Source: Tautonia marina (lineage in GTDB: Bacteria; Planctomycetota; Planctomycetia; Isosphaerales; Isosphaeraceae). From it: DNA of 64,000 nucleotides. The position numbers were made by a program, and so were the translations under genes. The notes beneath the pieces are model-generated. The model had not been told where the DNA came from. It did no database searches and saw nothing but the letters and a program-made list of their open reading frames with translations. Shown here piece by piece: positions 1 through 9,405 of this stretch (position 1 is its first letter; every line of letters starts with the position of its first letter). The stretch lies in the NCBI RefSeq assembly GCF_009177065.1, contig NZ_WEZF01000022.1, forward strand, positions 51,020-115,019, given 5' to 3'.

Positions 1-2
1 AC

Positions 3-653
3 GAAGAGAAAGCCCTGGGCTTGCTCGCGTCTGCCGGAACCTCTCGCGCCTTCAACCTCCTCGACGAACCCGAAGCCGTTCGAGCCCGATACGGCGAGAC
101 GACCAACGGCATGAGCTTGCTCATGGCCCGCCGACTGGTCGAGGCCGGGGTGCCGTTCATTACTGTCTTCTGGCTCGAAGACCGCTCCATCGCCAACCGC
201 TGCAAGAGTGCCGGCGGCTGGGACACCCATGGAAACAACTTCAATTGCTTGAAAGAATATCTTCTTCCCGAATTCGATCGGGCGGTCTCTGGCTTGCTGG
301 GCGACTTGCACGATCGCGGCCTGCTCGACGAGACGTTGGTGATGGTCACCAGCGAGATGGGTCGCAAACCCCAGATCGGCGATCCCCGGTCGGGCGGTGA
401 ATCGGGCGCCGGGCGTGATCACTGGACCCACTGCATGAGCGTGCTCCTGGCCGGGGGTGGCATTCAAGGGGGACAGACGTATGGATCGAGCGACCGGATT
501 GCCGCCTATCCGGCCGATCGGCCCGTCACGCCCGCCGATGTGACACACACGGTTTACCATGCCATGGGCATTCACGACCTGGAAGCGACCGATCGTCAAG
601 GGCGCCCCTTCAGCCTCCTGGCCGAAGGGGCCCCCATCCAGAGCCTTTTCTGA
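3..653 (+). CDS. DUF1501 family protein, C-terminal part (cut by window edge)
   Basis: The reading frame is open to the left edge, so only the last 216 residues are present. DUF1501 proteins are secreted, sulfatase/phosphatase-fold-like proteins very abundant in Planctomycetota, usually paired with DUF1549/DUF1553 proteins; no reaction is established. Seen here are the family hallmarks: GMSLLMARRLVEAGVPFITV, then GGWDTHGNNF, a VMVTSEMGRKP segment, GRDHWTHCMSVLLAGGG, and the C-terminal DVTHTVYHAMGI motif. The second DUF1501 protein of this window (20260-21645) has the same order of motifs, including WDTH and GRDHW. It converges on the next gene with a 26-bp gap. The start and any Tat signal lie outside the window. 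Confidence 0.9.
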   Translation, partial: EEKALGLLASAGTSRAFNLLDEPEAVRARYGETTNGMSLLMARRLVEAGVPFITVFWLEDRSIANRCKSAGGWDTHGNNFNCLKEYLLPEFDRAVSGLLGDLHDRGLLDETLVMVTSEMGRKPQIGDPRSGGESGAGRDHWTHCMSVLLAGGGIQGGQTYGSSDRIAAYPADRPVTPADVTHTVYHAMGIHDLEATDRQGRPFSLLAEGAPIQSLF

Positions 654-679
654 ACTCGCCCCCCTGATCCAACCGGGTT

Positions 680-3613
680 TCACGGCGACCGCGACTCCGA
701 GGCCCGGAGTGCGTGGATCGTCGCGTACAGATCGAACCGAAGGGGAGATTGGTCCTCGGCCACCAGATCGGTCGAAAGCCAGAACTGATCGATGGGTTTC
801 AGCCCGTCGATCCGAAGAAAGACGCTCCGGCCATCCTCCTGGGGCTCCGCCGATTGAATCGTGACCGGATCGTGACCGATTCGGGCCGGGTCACTCGCCG
901 AATAGTGAAACGATCCATAGATGCTCGACCACCGATAGTTCCACTGTTCCGCCCGGTAGCGTTTCACATCGGCAGCAGTTGCCGCGTCAATCGGCTCTGA
1001 GAAACTCAGCAGCAGACCATCTTCATACACCTGAAGGGCGGCCGGCATGTGAATCGGGCGCCCGGTGTAACGCACGCGCTGAAGGCTGCCATCGGCGGCC
1101 GCTCCGGTTTGCCAGCCGTTCAGACCCACCACATAAAGCTGACCATCGATCGGGTGGAAGACCGCTTCTCCCGAGCCCGAGAGGAAGGTCAGCCCTGGAA
1201 ACCGCACCGTCGCCGCCTGGTGAATTCCATCAACGACCTCCTGCAAAACCGCATGCAACGTGCATCGGCCCCAGGAGAGGTGAAGCATGCCGTTCTGATG
1301 GTAGTCTCCCCAACGATCTCCGGTGTACCAGACCTGACCGCCGCTCGAATTATCGGCCGCCTTGGGGATGTAACAGAGTGGGGGATCGGGCACGACTCCC
1401 TCGGGCGCTTCAGGAGCACCGGCGAGATAGCCGTAAAATCCCCCTTCGCGGATCAGGTCGATCTTCGATGAGGGCACCCAGTTCCCCTCGTTATCGGCCA
1501 CCGTAATCTGATTGTCGGGGCCGATCCCCATGCCGTACGGATGCCGGAACCCCCGGGCCACCACCGAAAGCTCCGATCCGTCCGCCGAGACCTTGATCAA
1601 AGCGCTTCCGTGCGGACCTGCTCCTGATTTGAGAAAGTAGTAATTTCCCTCGATGTCTGTTTCCAGCCGCATGGCGTAGGCGTGATCAAGCCCTTGAATG
1701 ACCAGATCGTGATTAAACGATTCGTAGCGATCGGCCTCCCCGTCCTCATTCTCGTCAACCAGTTTCGTGAGTTGATCACGTCCCAGCACGATGACCGAGC
1801 CATTCACCACCTTCAATCCCAACGGCTGGTACAGGCCCGTCGCAAACCGCTGCCACGACACGGCCTGAAGATCACGGTCAAGACCTCGAACAATCCAGAC
1901 ATCTCCGTGAGCAGTCGCAACTGCGGCCGATCCATCGGGAAAGAAATCAATGGCAGTGATAAAGAACAGTGCCTGAAACGGGTTCTCGTAGGGAACCGTA
2001 ACGGTATCAATGACGTAGGGAGACTGACCATCGTCGGCCCCGATCGTCCCGGTCGTGACGATCGGATCTCCCCACCGTCGCGGCCCCGGCTTCAGCAACT
2101 CCTCGATCGCTTCGCCCGCCTCCGTTGATCGTGCCATCGCAAGCACGGCTTCGAGCTGCTCGGCCGGTCCAGACCAGAGGAACACCTCGCCCGACCACTC
2201 GGTTCCCGCTCCGATGGGGAGACAAACATCTCCTCCCCGAACGACAAGCGACGTGGTTCCAAGGTCCGACCGAACGGCGATCGCGTACGCCGTGCCATCC
2301 TCTGCGGTGGCGGTGGCGAAGGACAACGATTCCTCGTTCCAGACATCCGCTGGCACCGGCCACTCGGCGAGCGTCAACCAGGCGGGGGCGGAGAGTCCAT
2401 CGACCTTGAGCATTCGAGCAACAGCAACCACGTCCCCCTGCCGAGCTTCCCGACACGCCTCGATCACCGTCCCCCCAAGCACCCGAGACATCAGCACAAC
2501 CTGATTCTCATGCAACCTTAGCCCCTGGTAGTCCAGGTTCTTCGGATCAACCGGCTGCGGATCGGGGTGGGAGTCGCTCGGAGGCGTTCTCCAGAGTTTC
2601 CCTGGAGACACATAACTCTGCAGTGATCCCTCCAGGGTCGGCTTTCGAAGCAGCCCGAATCGCATGGAATCGGTCTTCCAGGTCGATTGGGTCATCCCGG
2701 CGACAATCCCGCAACGTTCCAGGTCGAAGACGGCGGTCGTCGAGCGATCCGGACCCAGGAACAGGGTGAACGTCTTCGGCCCGAGCTGTCGTTGCGGGAT
2801 CTGCGTGGAATGGCTGACAAATGGCCCCTTGTCGGTTCCTTGCCAGCGGCCGTCGATCCAATCAGGATCTTCTTGAAACTCGTAGGCACCAAACTTGTGA
2901 GGGTAGGGCAGTCCTCGCTGATTCGTCTCGCCGCCGGGGGTCCAGCGCGCCAGGTACTCGGCCTCAGACTCATCATAATTCCAGAGCACGATCGTCTGTT
3001 CATCCGTCACAAACGCCGTGCTCGGTGGGGTGACGACGTCCCGAAGCCCACTGGAAATCCGCACATCGTCAATCAAGACAGCGTTTGGGCGTCGATCCTC
3101 GATCCGAGTTCCCACCGCCAGGCCACTCCGCTGAGGAGGAGCGTTCGGGTGGTCCTCCACCTCCTCGTTGGCTCGAAGTTCGCCATCGACGACCACCCGC
3201 ACCCGATTCGATTCGAGTAACAGGGCAACATGATGCCACTGGCCATCACCGATGGGGCCATCGGCCGTGACGATCGCGGGGCTTAGGCCCGGAGCCCGGA
3301 ACGCCAGGTCGGCCGACTCGGGCAGGATCACCAGTTCCCAGTGCGACCCCGACGTCGGTGCTTCATGGGAGAGCAAGACCGCGCCGGCCTCGCGATCGAG
3401 CAATTGTGTCCACAGTTCGACCGTCAGCGGACGCTGTTCGAAGCGGTCGTCGGCCGGAGCAATGGTCCCTCCCTTGCGGGCATCGAGCGCCTGACCAAAG
3501 CGACCATCGACCAGTCCCGGAGCCGGCGGCGAAGGCGAAGCACCGTCGTCCGCCCTCACCGACGCCCCGATTCCCAGGGCGAGAACGGCCATCGACACAA
3601 TGCGTATCCTCAT
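680..3613 (-). CDS. Exported LamG / DUF6797-like / beta-propeller protein
   Basis: A 977-residue protein with a cleavable signal peptide (hydrophobic VSMAVLALGIGASVRA). Three parts are visible. Residues about 35-200 look like a LamG/concanavalin-type lectin domain, with GDGQWHHVALLLE and ELRANEEV. A middle region with FVSHSTQIPQRQLGPKTF resembles DUF6797 of planctomycete proteins. Residues about 530-830 look like a glucose-dehydrogenase/NHL-type beta-propeller, with HPYGMGIGPDN and ADNEGNWVPSSKIDL. Such proteins are usually found with cytochrome or DUF1501/DUF1549 secreted proteins in this phylum. There is no CxxCH haem motif in this copy, so a role as an electron carrier is unlikely. Substrate unknown; carbohydrate binding is an inference from LamG. 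Confidence 0.8.
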   Translation of the reverse strand: MRIRIVSMAVLALGIGASVRADDGASPSPPAPGLVDGRFGQALDARKGGTIAPADDRFEQRPLTVELWTQLLDREAGAVLLSHEAPTSGSHWELVILPESADLAFRAPGLSPAIVTADGPIGDGQWHHVALLLESNRVRVVVDGELRANEEVEDHPNAPPQRSGLAVGTRIEDRRPNAVLIDDVRISSGLRDVVTPPSTAFVTDEQTIVLWNYDESEAEYLARWTPGGETNQRGLPYPHKFGAYEFQEDPDWIDGRWQGTDKGPFVSHSTQIPQRQLGPKTFTLFLGPDRSTTAVFDLERCGIVAGMTQSTWKTDSMRFGLLRKPTLEGSLQSYVSPGKLWRTPPSDSHPDPQPVDPKNLDYQGLRLHENQVVLMSRVLGGTVIEACREARQGDVVAVARMLKVDGLSAPAWLTLAEWPVPADVWNEESLSFATATAEDGTAYAIAVRSDLGTTSLVVRGGDVCLPIGAGTEWSGEVFLWSGPAEQLEAVLAMARSTEAGEAIEELLKPGPRRWGDPIVTTGTIGADDGQSPYVIDTVTVPYENPFQALFFITAIDFFPDGSAAVATAHGDVWIVRGLDRDLQAVSWQRFATGLYQPLGLKVVNGSVIVLGRDQLTKLVDENEDGEADRYESFNHDLVIQGLDHAYAMRLETDIEGNYYFLKSGAGPHGSALIKVSADGSELSVVARGFRHPYGMGIGPDNQITVADNEGNWVPSSKIDLIREGGFYGYLAGAPEAPEGVVPDPPLCYIPKAADNSSGGQVWYTGDRWGDYHQNGMLHLSWGRCTLHAVLQEVVDGIHQAATVRFPGLTFLSGSGEAVFHPIDGQLYVVGLNGWQTGAAADGSLQRVRYTGRPIHMPAALQVYEDGLLLSFSEPIDAATAADVKRYRAEQWNYRWSSIYGSFHYSASDPARIGHDPVTIQSAEPQEDGRSVFLRIDGLKPIDQFWLSTDLVAEDQSPLRFDLYATIHALRASESRSP

Positions 3614-3833
3614 GCGAGAATCTCCCTAATTTGCCGATCTGTTGCAAACGCGCTCATGGTCGTCATCGACCTCAGTGACGGGCCGGACCCAACGGCGCCA
3701 TTGTTGCCGACATCCGCCTCGGAAGACAGGTCGATTCGCTCGACCCGAGACGCGTGGAACCATCAGCGACCGTTCACGTGGTCGAATTCGACCGCCTCGC
3801 TCCTCCGATTCTCCAGGGTGAAGGAGGTGCCCC

Positions 3834-5978
3834 ATGCCCCGTGGTTCGAGATTTCCCGGCTTCCGGAATTCCGTCATGAGATCGACCCCCGATCGCAGGC
3901 CCTCTCCCGATCGTTGGGAGAGTGAACCGGGCAGTGGGCGATTTCTTTGGCTCACCTGGGGCCTGATGCTCGCCGTGGCACTCGGGTTTGTGGGGCGGTT
4001 TGGTCCCCGCGTCCCGCTCTGGGACGACTACGACGTGATTCCGGTCCTCACCCAGCACCGACCGATGAGCCTGGAATGGCTCTGGTCGCTTCACAGCGAG
4101 CACCGCCTCGTCTTGCCCCGGCTGGTCCTCCTGGCTGCCTTCCACCTGACCGACGCCGACTTCCGGGCAGGAATGGTCGTGAATGTCGCGCTCCTGGCAG
4201 CACTGGCGGCCCTGGCCCCCCTGGCGATCGGGATGGCAAGGGGAGGATGGCGCTATTCCGACGCCCTGTATCCGCTTCTGTTCCTCAATCTCGGGCATCA
4301 TATCAACTTGATTTGGAACATGTCGGTGTCGTACATCCTGCCCGTGGTCCTGAGCGGTTTCACGGCCCTTCTGATCGCAATGAAACCCGGATTCCCAGGC
4401 CTCGGGCGGGGGGTTCTGATCGGTCTGACACTCCTCTTGCTTCCCCTCTGCAATGCGGCGGGGGTCGCGCTGGCTCCGTTGCCAGCCCTCTGGTTGCTCG
4501 GTGCGGCCGGCATCCATGCCCGATCAGTCCGTGAGGACGCCTGGTCCAGGGCGTTGCCGCTCGCCCTGTTGGCATCGGTGTCGCTCGTCGTGTCGATGCT
4601 TTACTTCGTCGACTACGAACGATCCACGCACCATCCACGACCGCCCGGCCTCTGGGCCATTGGGCGCACAATCTTGCAATTCCTGGGGACCGGACTGGGA
4701 GCGGGGGGAATGGAACTGGGCCTGGTGGGCGGTGGAATCGTTGCTGCGCTGGTCGCGGCGGCATTCCTCGTGCTCGCCCGTTCCGCGCTGGTCGTCCCGG
4801 CCGATCGGTCGAGAGCCTGGGGACTGCTGGCTTGCTGGGGGGCCATGGCGATGCTGATGTTCGGTACGGCCTGGGGACGTGCCGGCATGGGAGAACGGGC
4901 CGGAGCCCAGGAGCGTTACGTGACGCTCGCCACGACGGCCCTCCTGATCAGCGTCGTCGGCTTCGAGCGGTTCGGACCGGGCTCAACCCGCCGGCTGGTC
5001 CCAATGAGCGTGTTCTGCCTGCTCTGTGTCCTGCTCTGGCCGAACACACGATCGGCGATCGAATTCGGCCGATCGACGAAGCAACAGGCTGAGACCTTTT
5101 TCGCAGACCTTCACTCCGGCGTCCCTCGATTCCTGCTCGTTCGACGGCATACTCCCTTCGTTTACCCCTCGCACGACGAATTGACCCGACACCTCGCCAT
5201 GCTCCAGCAGGCAGGAATCGAGCCCTTCGACCGTATCGCCCCCGATCCTCCGTTTCGGGAAGTGGTGCTTGATCTGGAGCCCAGCCGGCTGCAACTCGCT
5301 CGCTGGAACGGGCAGACGATTGAATCACTCGGCGCCGATCCCCAAGTCGTCTTTGAGGTGCCCGACGCCGTTTCACCGATCGCGGGGATCCGGCTTCGAT
5401 ACAGCCACTCGAATTCGGAAGGGGAGCCCGCACGGTTTAAACTCGCCTGGCGAAGACCCGGTCAGCACCAATTCCCCGCCGATCAGGAATATGCCGTCTG
5501 GGCCTTGCCGACCGGGACCGGTCGATCGACCACCATCTGGATCGGTGAGGCGGTCGATGCAATCCGCCTCCAACCCGATAATCGACCTTGCCACTTCAGG
5601 ATCGAGCAACTGAGCTTGCTCGTGCCGAGCGCGAGTGCTTCCGATCACCGCGTTCTCGAATCGGCCCCACAGGCCGATTTCAAACGATCGGCTTCGCTCC
5701 CCCTCGCATCAGGCTCGGCGCTGTCGCCATCGACGGCCCGACCAGGCGGCTCCCACCAGGGTCAAGGCCCACATGGCCAGCGTGGCGGGCTCGGGAGTGG
5801 CGAGCGGTCCGTTCTGATGGCACGAGCAGCCATTGCCGTGCTCGGCGACTTGATGACGGCTGGCCAGGAGCCCATCATCCCACCGTCGCTGAAAGTCGCG
5901 ATCCTCAAGCAGGGCGACCGCTTCGTTGCTGAACTCCAGCTCGTCGCTGGTCAGCAGGTTCCAGTTGATGCGCCCTGA
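3834..5978 (+). CDS. Polytopic membrane protein, glycosyltransferase-like (GT-C type?)
   Basis: Start chosen at 3834 because AAGGAGG lies 5 bases upstream. Residues about 35-400 hold about ten hydrophobic segments, with a PLWDDYDVIPV stretch after the first one; an acidic pair in the first periplasmic loop is typical of GT-C fold glycosyltransferases, but the family is not certain. The C-terminal part up to about residue 600 looks like a soluble beta-rich domain (SPIAGIRLRYSHSN, FRIEQLSLLV). The final 90 residues are odd. From 5709 on they are encoded antisense to the PEP-CTERM gene and are low in complexity (many Ser, Pro and Gly), which suggests a lost stop codon with read-through into the opposite gene. 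The real family boundary is probably near 5620-5700. Confidence 0.7.
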   Translation: MPRGSRFPGFRNSVMRSTPDRRPSPDRWESEPGSGRFLWLTWGLMLAVALGFVGRFGPRVPLWDDYDVIPVLTQHRPMSLEWLWSLHSEHRLVLPRLVLLAAFHLTDADFRAGMVVNVALLAALAALAPLAIGMARGGWRYSDALYPLLFLNLGHHINLIWNMSVSYILPVVLSGFTALLIAMKPGFPGLGRGVLIGLTLLLLPLCNAAGVALAPLPALWLLGAAGIHARSVREDAWSRALPLALLASVSLVVSMLYFVDYERSTHHPRPPGLWAIGRTILQFLGTGLGAGGMELGLVGGGIVAALVAAAFLVLARSALVVPADRSRAWGLLACWGAMAMLMFGTAWGRAGMGERAGAQERYVTLATTALLISVVGFERFGPGSTRRLVPMSVFCLLCVLLWPNTRSAIEFGRSTKQQAETFFADLHSGVPRFLLVRRHTPFVYPSHDELTRHLAMLQQAGIEPFDRIAPDPPFREVVLDLEPSRLQLARWNGQTIESLGADPQVVFEVPDAVSPIAGIRLRYSHSNSEGEPARFKLAWRRPGQHQFPADQEYAVWALPTGTGRSTTIWIGEAVDAIRLQPDNRPCHFRIEQLSLLVPSASASDHRVLESAPQADFKRSASLPLASGSALSPSTARPGGSHQGQGPHGQRGGLGSGERSVLMARAAIAVLGDLMTAGQEPIIPPSLKVAILKQGDRFVAELQLVAGQQVPVDAP

Positions 5979-7193
5979 GTCGAGGAATGTGCCCGACTCA
6001 TCATGATATTCCACCCCGAAGGCGTGCATCAGCTCGTGCGAAATGTTGTTCGCGACGGCGGTTTCCAGGTCGTTCATCGTCGTGATGGAATCGGAGACAA
6101 AGTTGTCGATGAACGTGAAGCCATCTCCCCCGATGTCGGCAATTCCGATCGCCTGCGGATTTTCCGCGGCCAGTGCTCCCGAGACGACACTCAACGTATG
6201 AGCCGCCGAGCCGGGATCGAGCGTCAAATCCACGTCCAGGCCGCTCTTGCGAAAGCTGTCCTCAACCTTCGAGAGAACCTCGGTCTTGAACTCGTAGCGT
6301 TCCGAGTCATTCGGCGATCGTCCGAGGAGGTTCGAAACCGCTGGGCTCTTGTACCAGGCCTCAGGCGTTCCCTCGGCCAGGGTACGAGCCGCCGGAAACG
6401 GACCATCGGTAAAATTGAGAAAGGCATCGGCCGGACCGGATCGAACGGGCGACGTGAACGGAGCGGCCGACGCAGAAACTGGAGCCGGAGCGGGTGCTGG
6501 AGCCGGCGTCGGCTCCGGGGCCGGAGCCGTTGCAGGCGTCGGCCTCGGAGCGGGCGTCGGCTCAGGAGCGGGAGCGGGCTTCGACTCGGGTTGAACCGGA
6601 GTGGCAATCGAGGCGACCGAATCGAGCCGGTACCCCGAGGTGGGGCGTGTCGATCGCGTTGGCCTCGACGCGTGAGTGAGTTCTCCCGAGAACAAGGACC
6701 CGAGCACCAACGGCTGATACGGAACCACCGAAGCCGACGACTCGGGCAGGGAAACCGAAGCGGTCGCCCGGGGCGAGGCACGCTCGGGTTCCGATGGTGT
6801 CACCACAGACGCGATGGTCGAGGACGTTTGAGTCGGAGACGGCGTCGGATTGGAGGTTGTGGTAGGTGTCGTGGTCGTCTGAGTCGTCGTTGCCGTGGCG
6901 ACCGGGCCGAAGAATCCGATCGTCACCGGGGCATCGGGCCACCCGCCAAGTCGAAACGGCGTCAAGAGGAGCGGTTCGTCTTGCTCCAGCCGTTCCGAAT
7001 GTCGGGCGAGTAAGCCCGGATACGATTCCTCGGTCACCTCGCCCCGTCGTTCCTGGCGATCCTGGAGCGACTCGCCAACACGCTCCATCGTTCCCCACGG
7101 ACCGACTTCCTGGCGCGGCTGTGCCGAGGCGGTGCTCACCGCCACGATGGCGGAAAGGATCGGGACGATGAGCAATAACCTTCGGACCATCAT
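5709..7193 (-). CDS. PEP-CTERM-anchored putative metzincin metalloprotease
   Basis: The start is taken at the ATGATG at 7193, where a clean signal peptide begins (MMVRRLLLIVPILSAIVAVS); the open frame continues to 7400, but that part looks non-coding. 494 residues. After the signal comes a long Thr/Ser/Pro/Ala linker (about 130-270). A globular domain follows, with HELMHAFGVEYH at about 386-397, an exact HExxHxxGxxxH zinc motif of metzincins. The C-terminus is TPEPATLAMWALTLVGAAW followed by an Arg-rich tail, the PEP-CTERM sorting signal recognised by exosortases in bacteria that make exopolysaccharide. I infer a secreted protease that is processed at the cell surface. Substrate unknown. No exosortase gene lies in the window. 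Its last 270 bases overlap the convergent membrane-protein ORF. Confidence 0.85.
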   Translation of the reverse strand: MMVRRLLLIVPILSAIVAVSTASAQPRQEVGPWGTMERVGESLQDRQERRGEVTEESYPGLLARHSERLEQDEPLLLTPFRLGGWPDAPVTIGFFGPVATATTTQTTTTPTTTSNPTPSPTQTSSTIASVVTPSEPERASPRATASVSLPESSASVVPYQPLVLGSLFSGELTHASRPTRSTRPTSGYRLDSVASIATPVQPESKPAPAPEPTPAPRPTPATAPAPEPTPAPAPAPAPVSASAAPFTSPVRSGPADAFLNFTDGPFPAARTLAEGTPEAWYKSPAVSNLLGRSPNDSERYEFKTEVLSKVEDSFRKSGLDVDLTLDPGSAAHTLSVVSGALAAENPQAIGIADIGGDGFTFIDNFVSDSITTMNDLETAVANNISHELMHAFGVEYHDESGTFLDSGRINWNLLTSDELEFSNEAVALLEDRDFQRRWDDGLLASRHQVAEHGNGCSCHQNGPLATPEPATLAMWALTLVGAAWSGRRWRQRRA

Positions 7194-7618
7194 CGTCGAC
7201 CTCCGTGTCTTCCGATGACCGACCGCACTTCCTGGCATGTCGGTTTGCCGGAGAGCCGACCTCTCCGGGAATTGCGTTGAACACTTGTCGAGGGGGATTC
7301 GAGAGGTGTTCGCTGAAGGGAATCGACTTTGGAGCATTTCTGATGCCATCACCTGCTCGGCCCCCGAAAATCGCTGGATCGTCTCGCTAAAGTCGTGCAA
7401 TAACTCATTTCAGGGTTTCGAGTAACGCCAATCGTTCGCGGAACGCGCTGAAACGTGTCTTGCTCCGGTCTTATCTCTTGATCGTCATCCAGTCCTACCA
7501 ATTTTGACAATCGATCGGTAAAAACGGGATGAGAGGATTCTGGCAACCCGGCGTTAGGGTTGCGCGCAAGAGGGGCGATCGGCACCTTTGCCCGATGCCC
7601 CGGATCGAAGGAGAGTCG
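7194..7618. other. Divergent intergenic region
   Basis: 425 bases between the PEP-CTERM protease (leftward) and a small gene (rightward). I see no gene. It holds an imperfect inverted repeat at 7279-7311 (own entry) and a clear ribosome binding site before 7619. No convincing sigma-70 pair was found. Confidence 0.5.
7279..7311. promoter_or_regulatory. Imperfect inverted repeat, possible operator
   Basis: Arms GAACACTTGTCGA (7279-7291) and TCGAGAGGTGTTC (7299-7311) match as an inverted repeat at 11 of 13 positions around a 7-base spacer. The centre lies about 100 bases upstream of the protease start at 7193. The half-site spacing fits a dimeric regulator; no known regulator is recognised. It could also be a chance palindrome. 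Confidence 0.35.
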
Positions 7619-7891
7619 ATGTTCGTTACCGTCATCACGGTTCATCGTGGTCAGTCGCAGGCGCAGCAATTCGAAGCGCCGACGATCAAGGATTGTCTGG
7701 TTGCCTGGGCCGGTCGGCTGATCGTCGAGGGCATGACCGATGAGTCCCAAACCCGTTTGCGAGGAAAGATGGCCGACTTCGACTTGCCTCCCGTCGACGG
7801 CTTTCGGCACCTCTGGCGATTCCAGAGCGATTTGGGGCTGGGTGGCGATCCGGACGCCAAGGTTTATGTCATCGAGACCCTCCGGATGTGA
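7619..7891 (+). CDS. Small conserved hypothetical protein, 90 residues
   Basis: Start chosen at ATG 7619, which follows GAAGGAGAG at the right distance; the same frame opens at 7529 but without coding character. The product is small and soluble, with no signal peptide or membrane segment: MFVTVITVHRGQ at the start, then an amphipathic stretch IKDCLVAWAGRLIVEGMT and a C-terminal VYVIETLRM. I do not recognise a family. It stands alone between a divergent protease and the PHP protein 126 bases downstream. A gene of this size with a good ribosome binding site is probably real. Confidence 0.6.
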   Translation: MFVTVITVHRGQSQAQQFEAPTIKDCLVAWAGRLIVEGMTDESQTRLRGKMADFDLPPVDGFRHLWRFQSDLGLGGDPDAKVYVIETLRM

Positions 7892-8017
7892 GCCTCGCTC
7901 CCCAGCCAGGCTCTTGACAAGGGCTTCTCGGGAAGACTCTCCTGAGTTCCGGATCGACGAATCGGTCGATCCGGACACCCACCCCTCCCACTGTGCGCAC
8001 TCCTCAGAGGCTCTGGC

Positions 8018-9376
8018 ATGACCCTTGCGCTTCGACTCCTCGCCTGCTTCTCGATCGTGATCCTGCTCGGCCTGCCGACGGCATCGACCTCGACCGCCCT
8101 CGCTGCCGATGACGATGCGCCGGCCGTTCTGGCCGATCCTCCCGTCCGCTGGTGGAAAGGGAATCTGCACACGCACTCCCTCTGGAGCGACGGCAACGAC
8201 TTTCCCGAGATGATCGTCGATTGGTACGTCCGCAACGGCTACAACTTCCTCGCCCTCTCGGATCACAACACCCTCAGCCAGGGGGCCCGCTGGATGGACC
8301 GCGCCGAGGTCGATCGTCGATCCGGCAATCGTGGGTTCGATCGCTATGTCGAGCGCTTCGGCCGCAGTTGGGTCGAGACCCGCACGGTCGACGGGGTCGA
8401 GCAGGTTCGGCTCAAGCCCTTGACCGAATTCCGCGCCCTGTCCGAGCAAGCCGGCCGCTTCGTCTTGATCCAGGGGGAGGAAATCACCGATCGCTTCGAG
8501 CGGAAACCAATCCACATGAACGCCAGCAACCTGCTGGAATACATCCCCCCGCAGGGAGGGGACTCGGTCGTTGAGGTCATGGACAACAACCTCAAGGCCG
8601 CCGAGGAGCAGGCCAGACGACTCGGCATCCGCATCCTCACCCACCTGAACCACCCGAACTTCGGCTACGCCATCACCGCCGAGGAACTGGCAAAAGCAGT
8701 CCGTGAGCGTTTCGTCGAGGTCTACAACGGCCACCCCGGTGTCCACCATGGAGGAGACGACACCCACGCCTCGGTCGAACGCCTCTGGGACATCGCCAAC
8801 ACTCTTCGCATTGCCGTACTCAAGGCTCCTCCGCTGGCGGGCCTGGCCACCGACGACTCGCACAACTACTTCGGTGTCGAAGGCTCCTCCCCCGGCCGGG
8901 GCTGGGTCATGGTCCGCGCCCGGCACCTGACCCCTGAATCGATCATCGACGCCATCGAGTCGGGCGACTTCTACGCCTCCAGCGGTGTGACGCTCGACGA
9001 CGTTCAGTACGACGCAGAGTCCGGCGTCCTTGAGGTGAAGATCGCTCCCGAGCCGAACGCCTCCTACACGATTGAATTCATCGGCACGCGAGACGACATC
9101 GACCCGACCGCCGAGCCGGTCCTCGACAACAACGGCAACCCGCTCGACGTGACCGGCCGCTACTCCAACGAACTCGGCGCCGTCCTGGCCACGGTCGAGG
9201 GGACCGACGCCCGCTACGAGCTGAAGGGGGACGAGCTTTACGTCCGGGCCGTCATCACCTCGAGCCTCCCGCCCGAGAACCCTTCGTTCGAAGGCCAGCA
9301 CGCCCAGGCCTGGACCCAGCCGGTCGGCTGGGAGAAGTGGATCAATCAGGCCCAGCCCGCTGCGTCCGACGACTGA
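8018..9376 (+). CDS. Secreted PHP-domain phosphoesterase-like protein
   Basis: 452 residues with a signal peptide (LLACFSIVILLGLPTAS) ending before about residue 30. The PHP metal-site pattern is visible: GNLHTHSLWSDGND at the start of the domain, ALSDHNTLS, a Glu in IQGEEIT, HLNHPNFGY, VYNGHPGVHH and a final LATDDSHNYFG. PHP proteins are two- or three-metal phosphoesterases or nucleases of TIM-barrel-like fold. The secreted planctomycete versions are of unknown substrate. The C-terminal third (about 330-452) is beta-rich and may be an accessory domain. It converges on the penicillin-acylase-type gene with a 29-bp gap. A long antisense frame covers this gene and is rejected. Confidence 0.85.
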   Translation: MTLALRLLACFSIVILLGLPTASTSTALAADDDAPAVLADPPVRWWKGNLHTHSLWSDGNDFPEMIVDWYVRNGYNFLALSDHNTLSQGARWMDRAEVDRRSGNRGFDRYVERFGRSWVETRTVDGVEQVRLKPLTEFRALSEQAGRFVLIQGEEITDRFERKPIHMNASNLLEYIPPQGGDSVVEVMDNNLKAAEEQARRLGIRILTHLNHPNFGYAITAEELAKAVRERFVEVYNGHPGVHHGGDDTHASVERLWDIANTLRIAVLKAPPLAGLATDDSHNYFGVEGSSPGRGWVMVRARHLTPESIIDAIESGDFYASSGVTLDDVQYDAESGVLEVKIAPEPNASYTIEFIGTRDDIDPTAEPVLDNNGNPLDVTGRYSNELGAVLATVEGTDARYELKGDELYVRAVITSSLPPENPSFEGQHAQAWTQPVGWEKWINQAQPAASDD

Positions 9377-9405
9377 TCGAGCCGGGCCCATCGAGTGAGG
9401 TCGGC

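Noticed and set aside
7194..7400. N-terminal extension of the PEP-CTERM protease to 7400
   Set aside because: The signal peptide begins at 7193; the upstream residues are polar and without a ribosome site.
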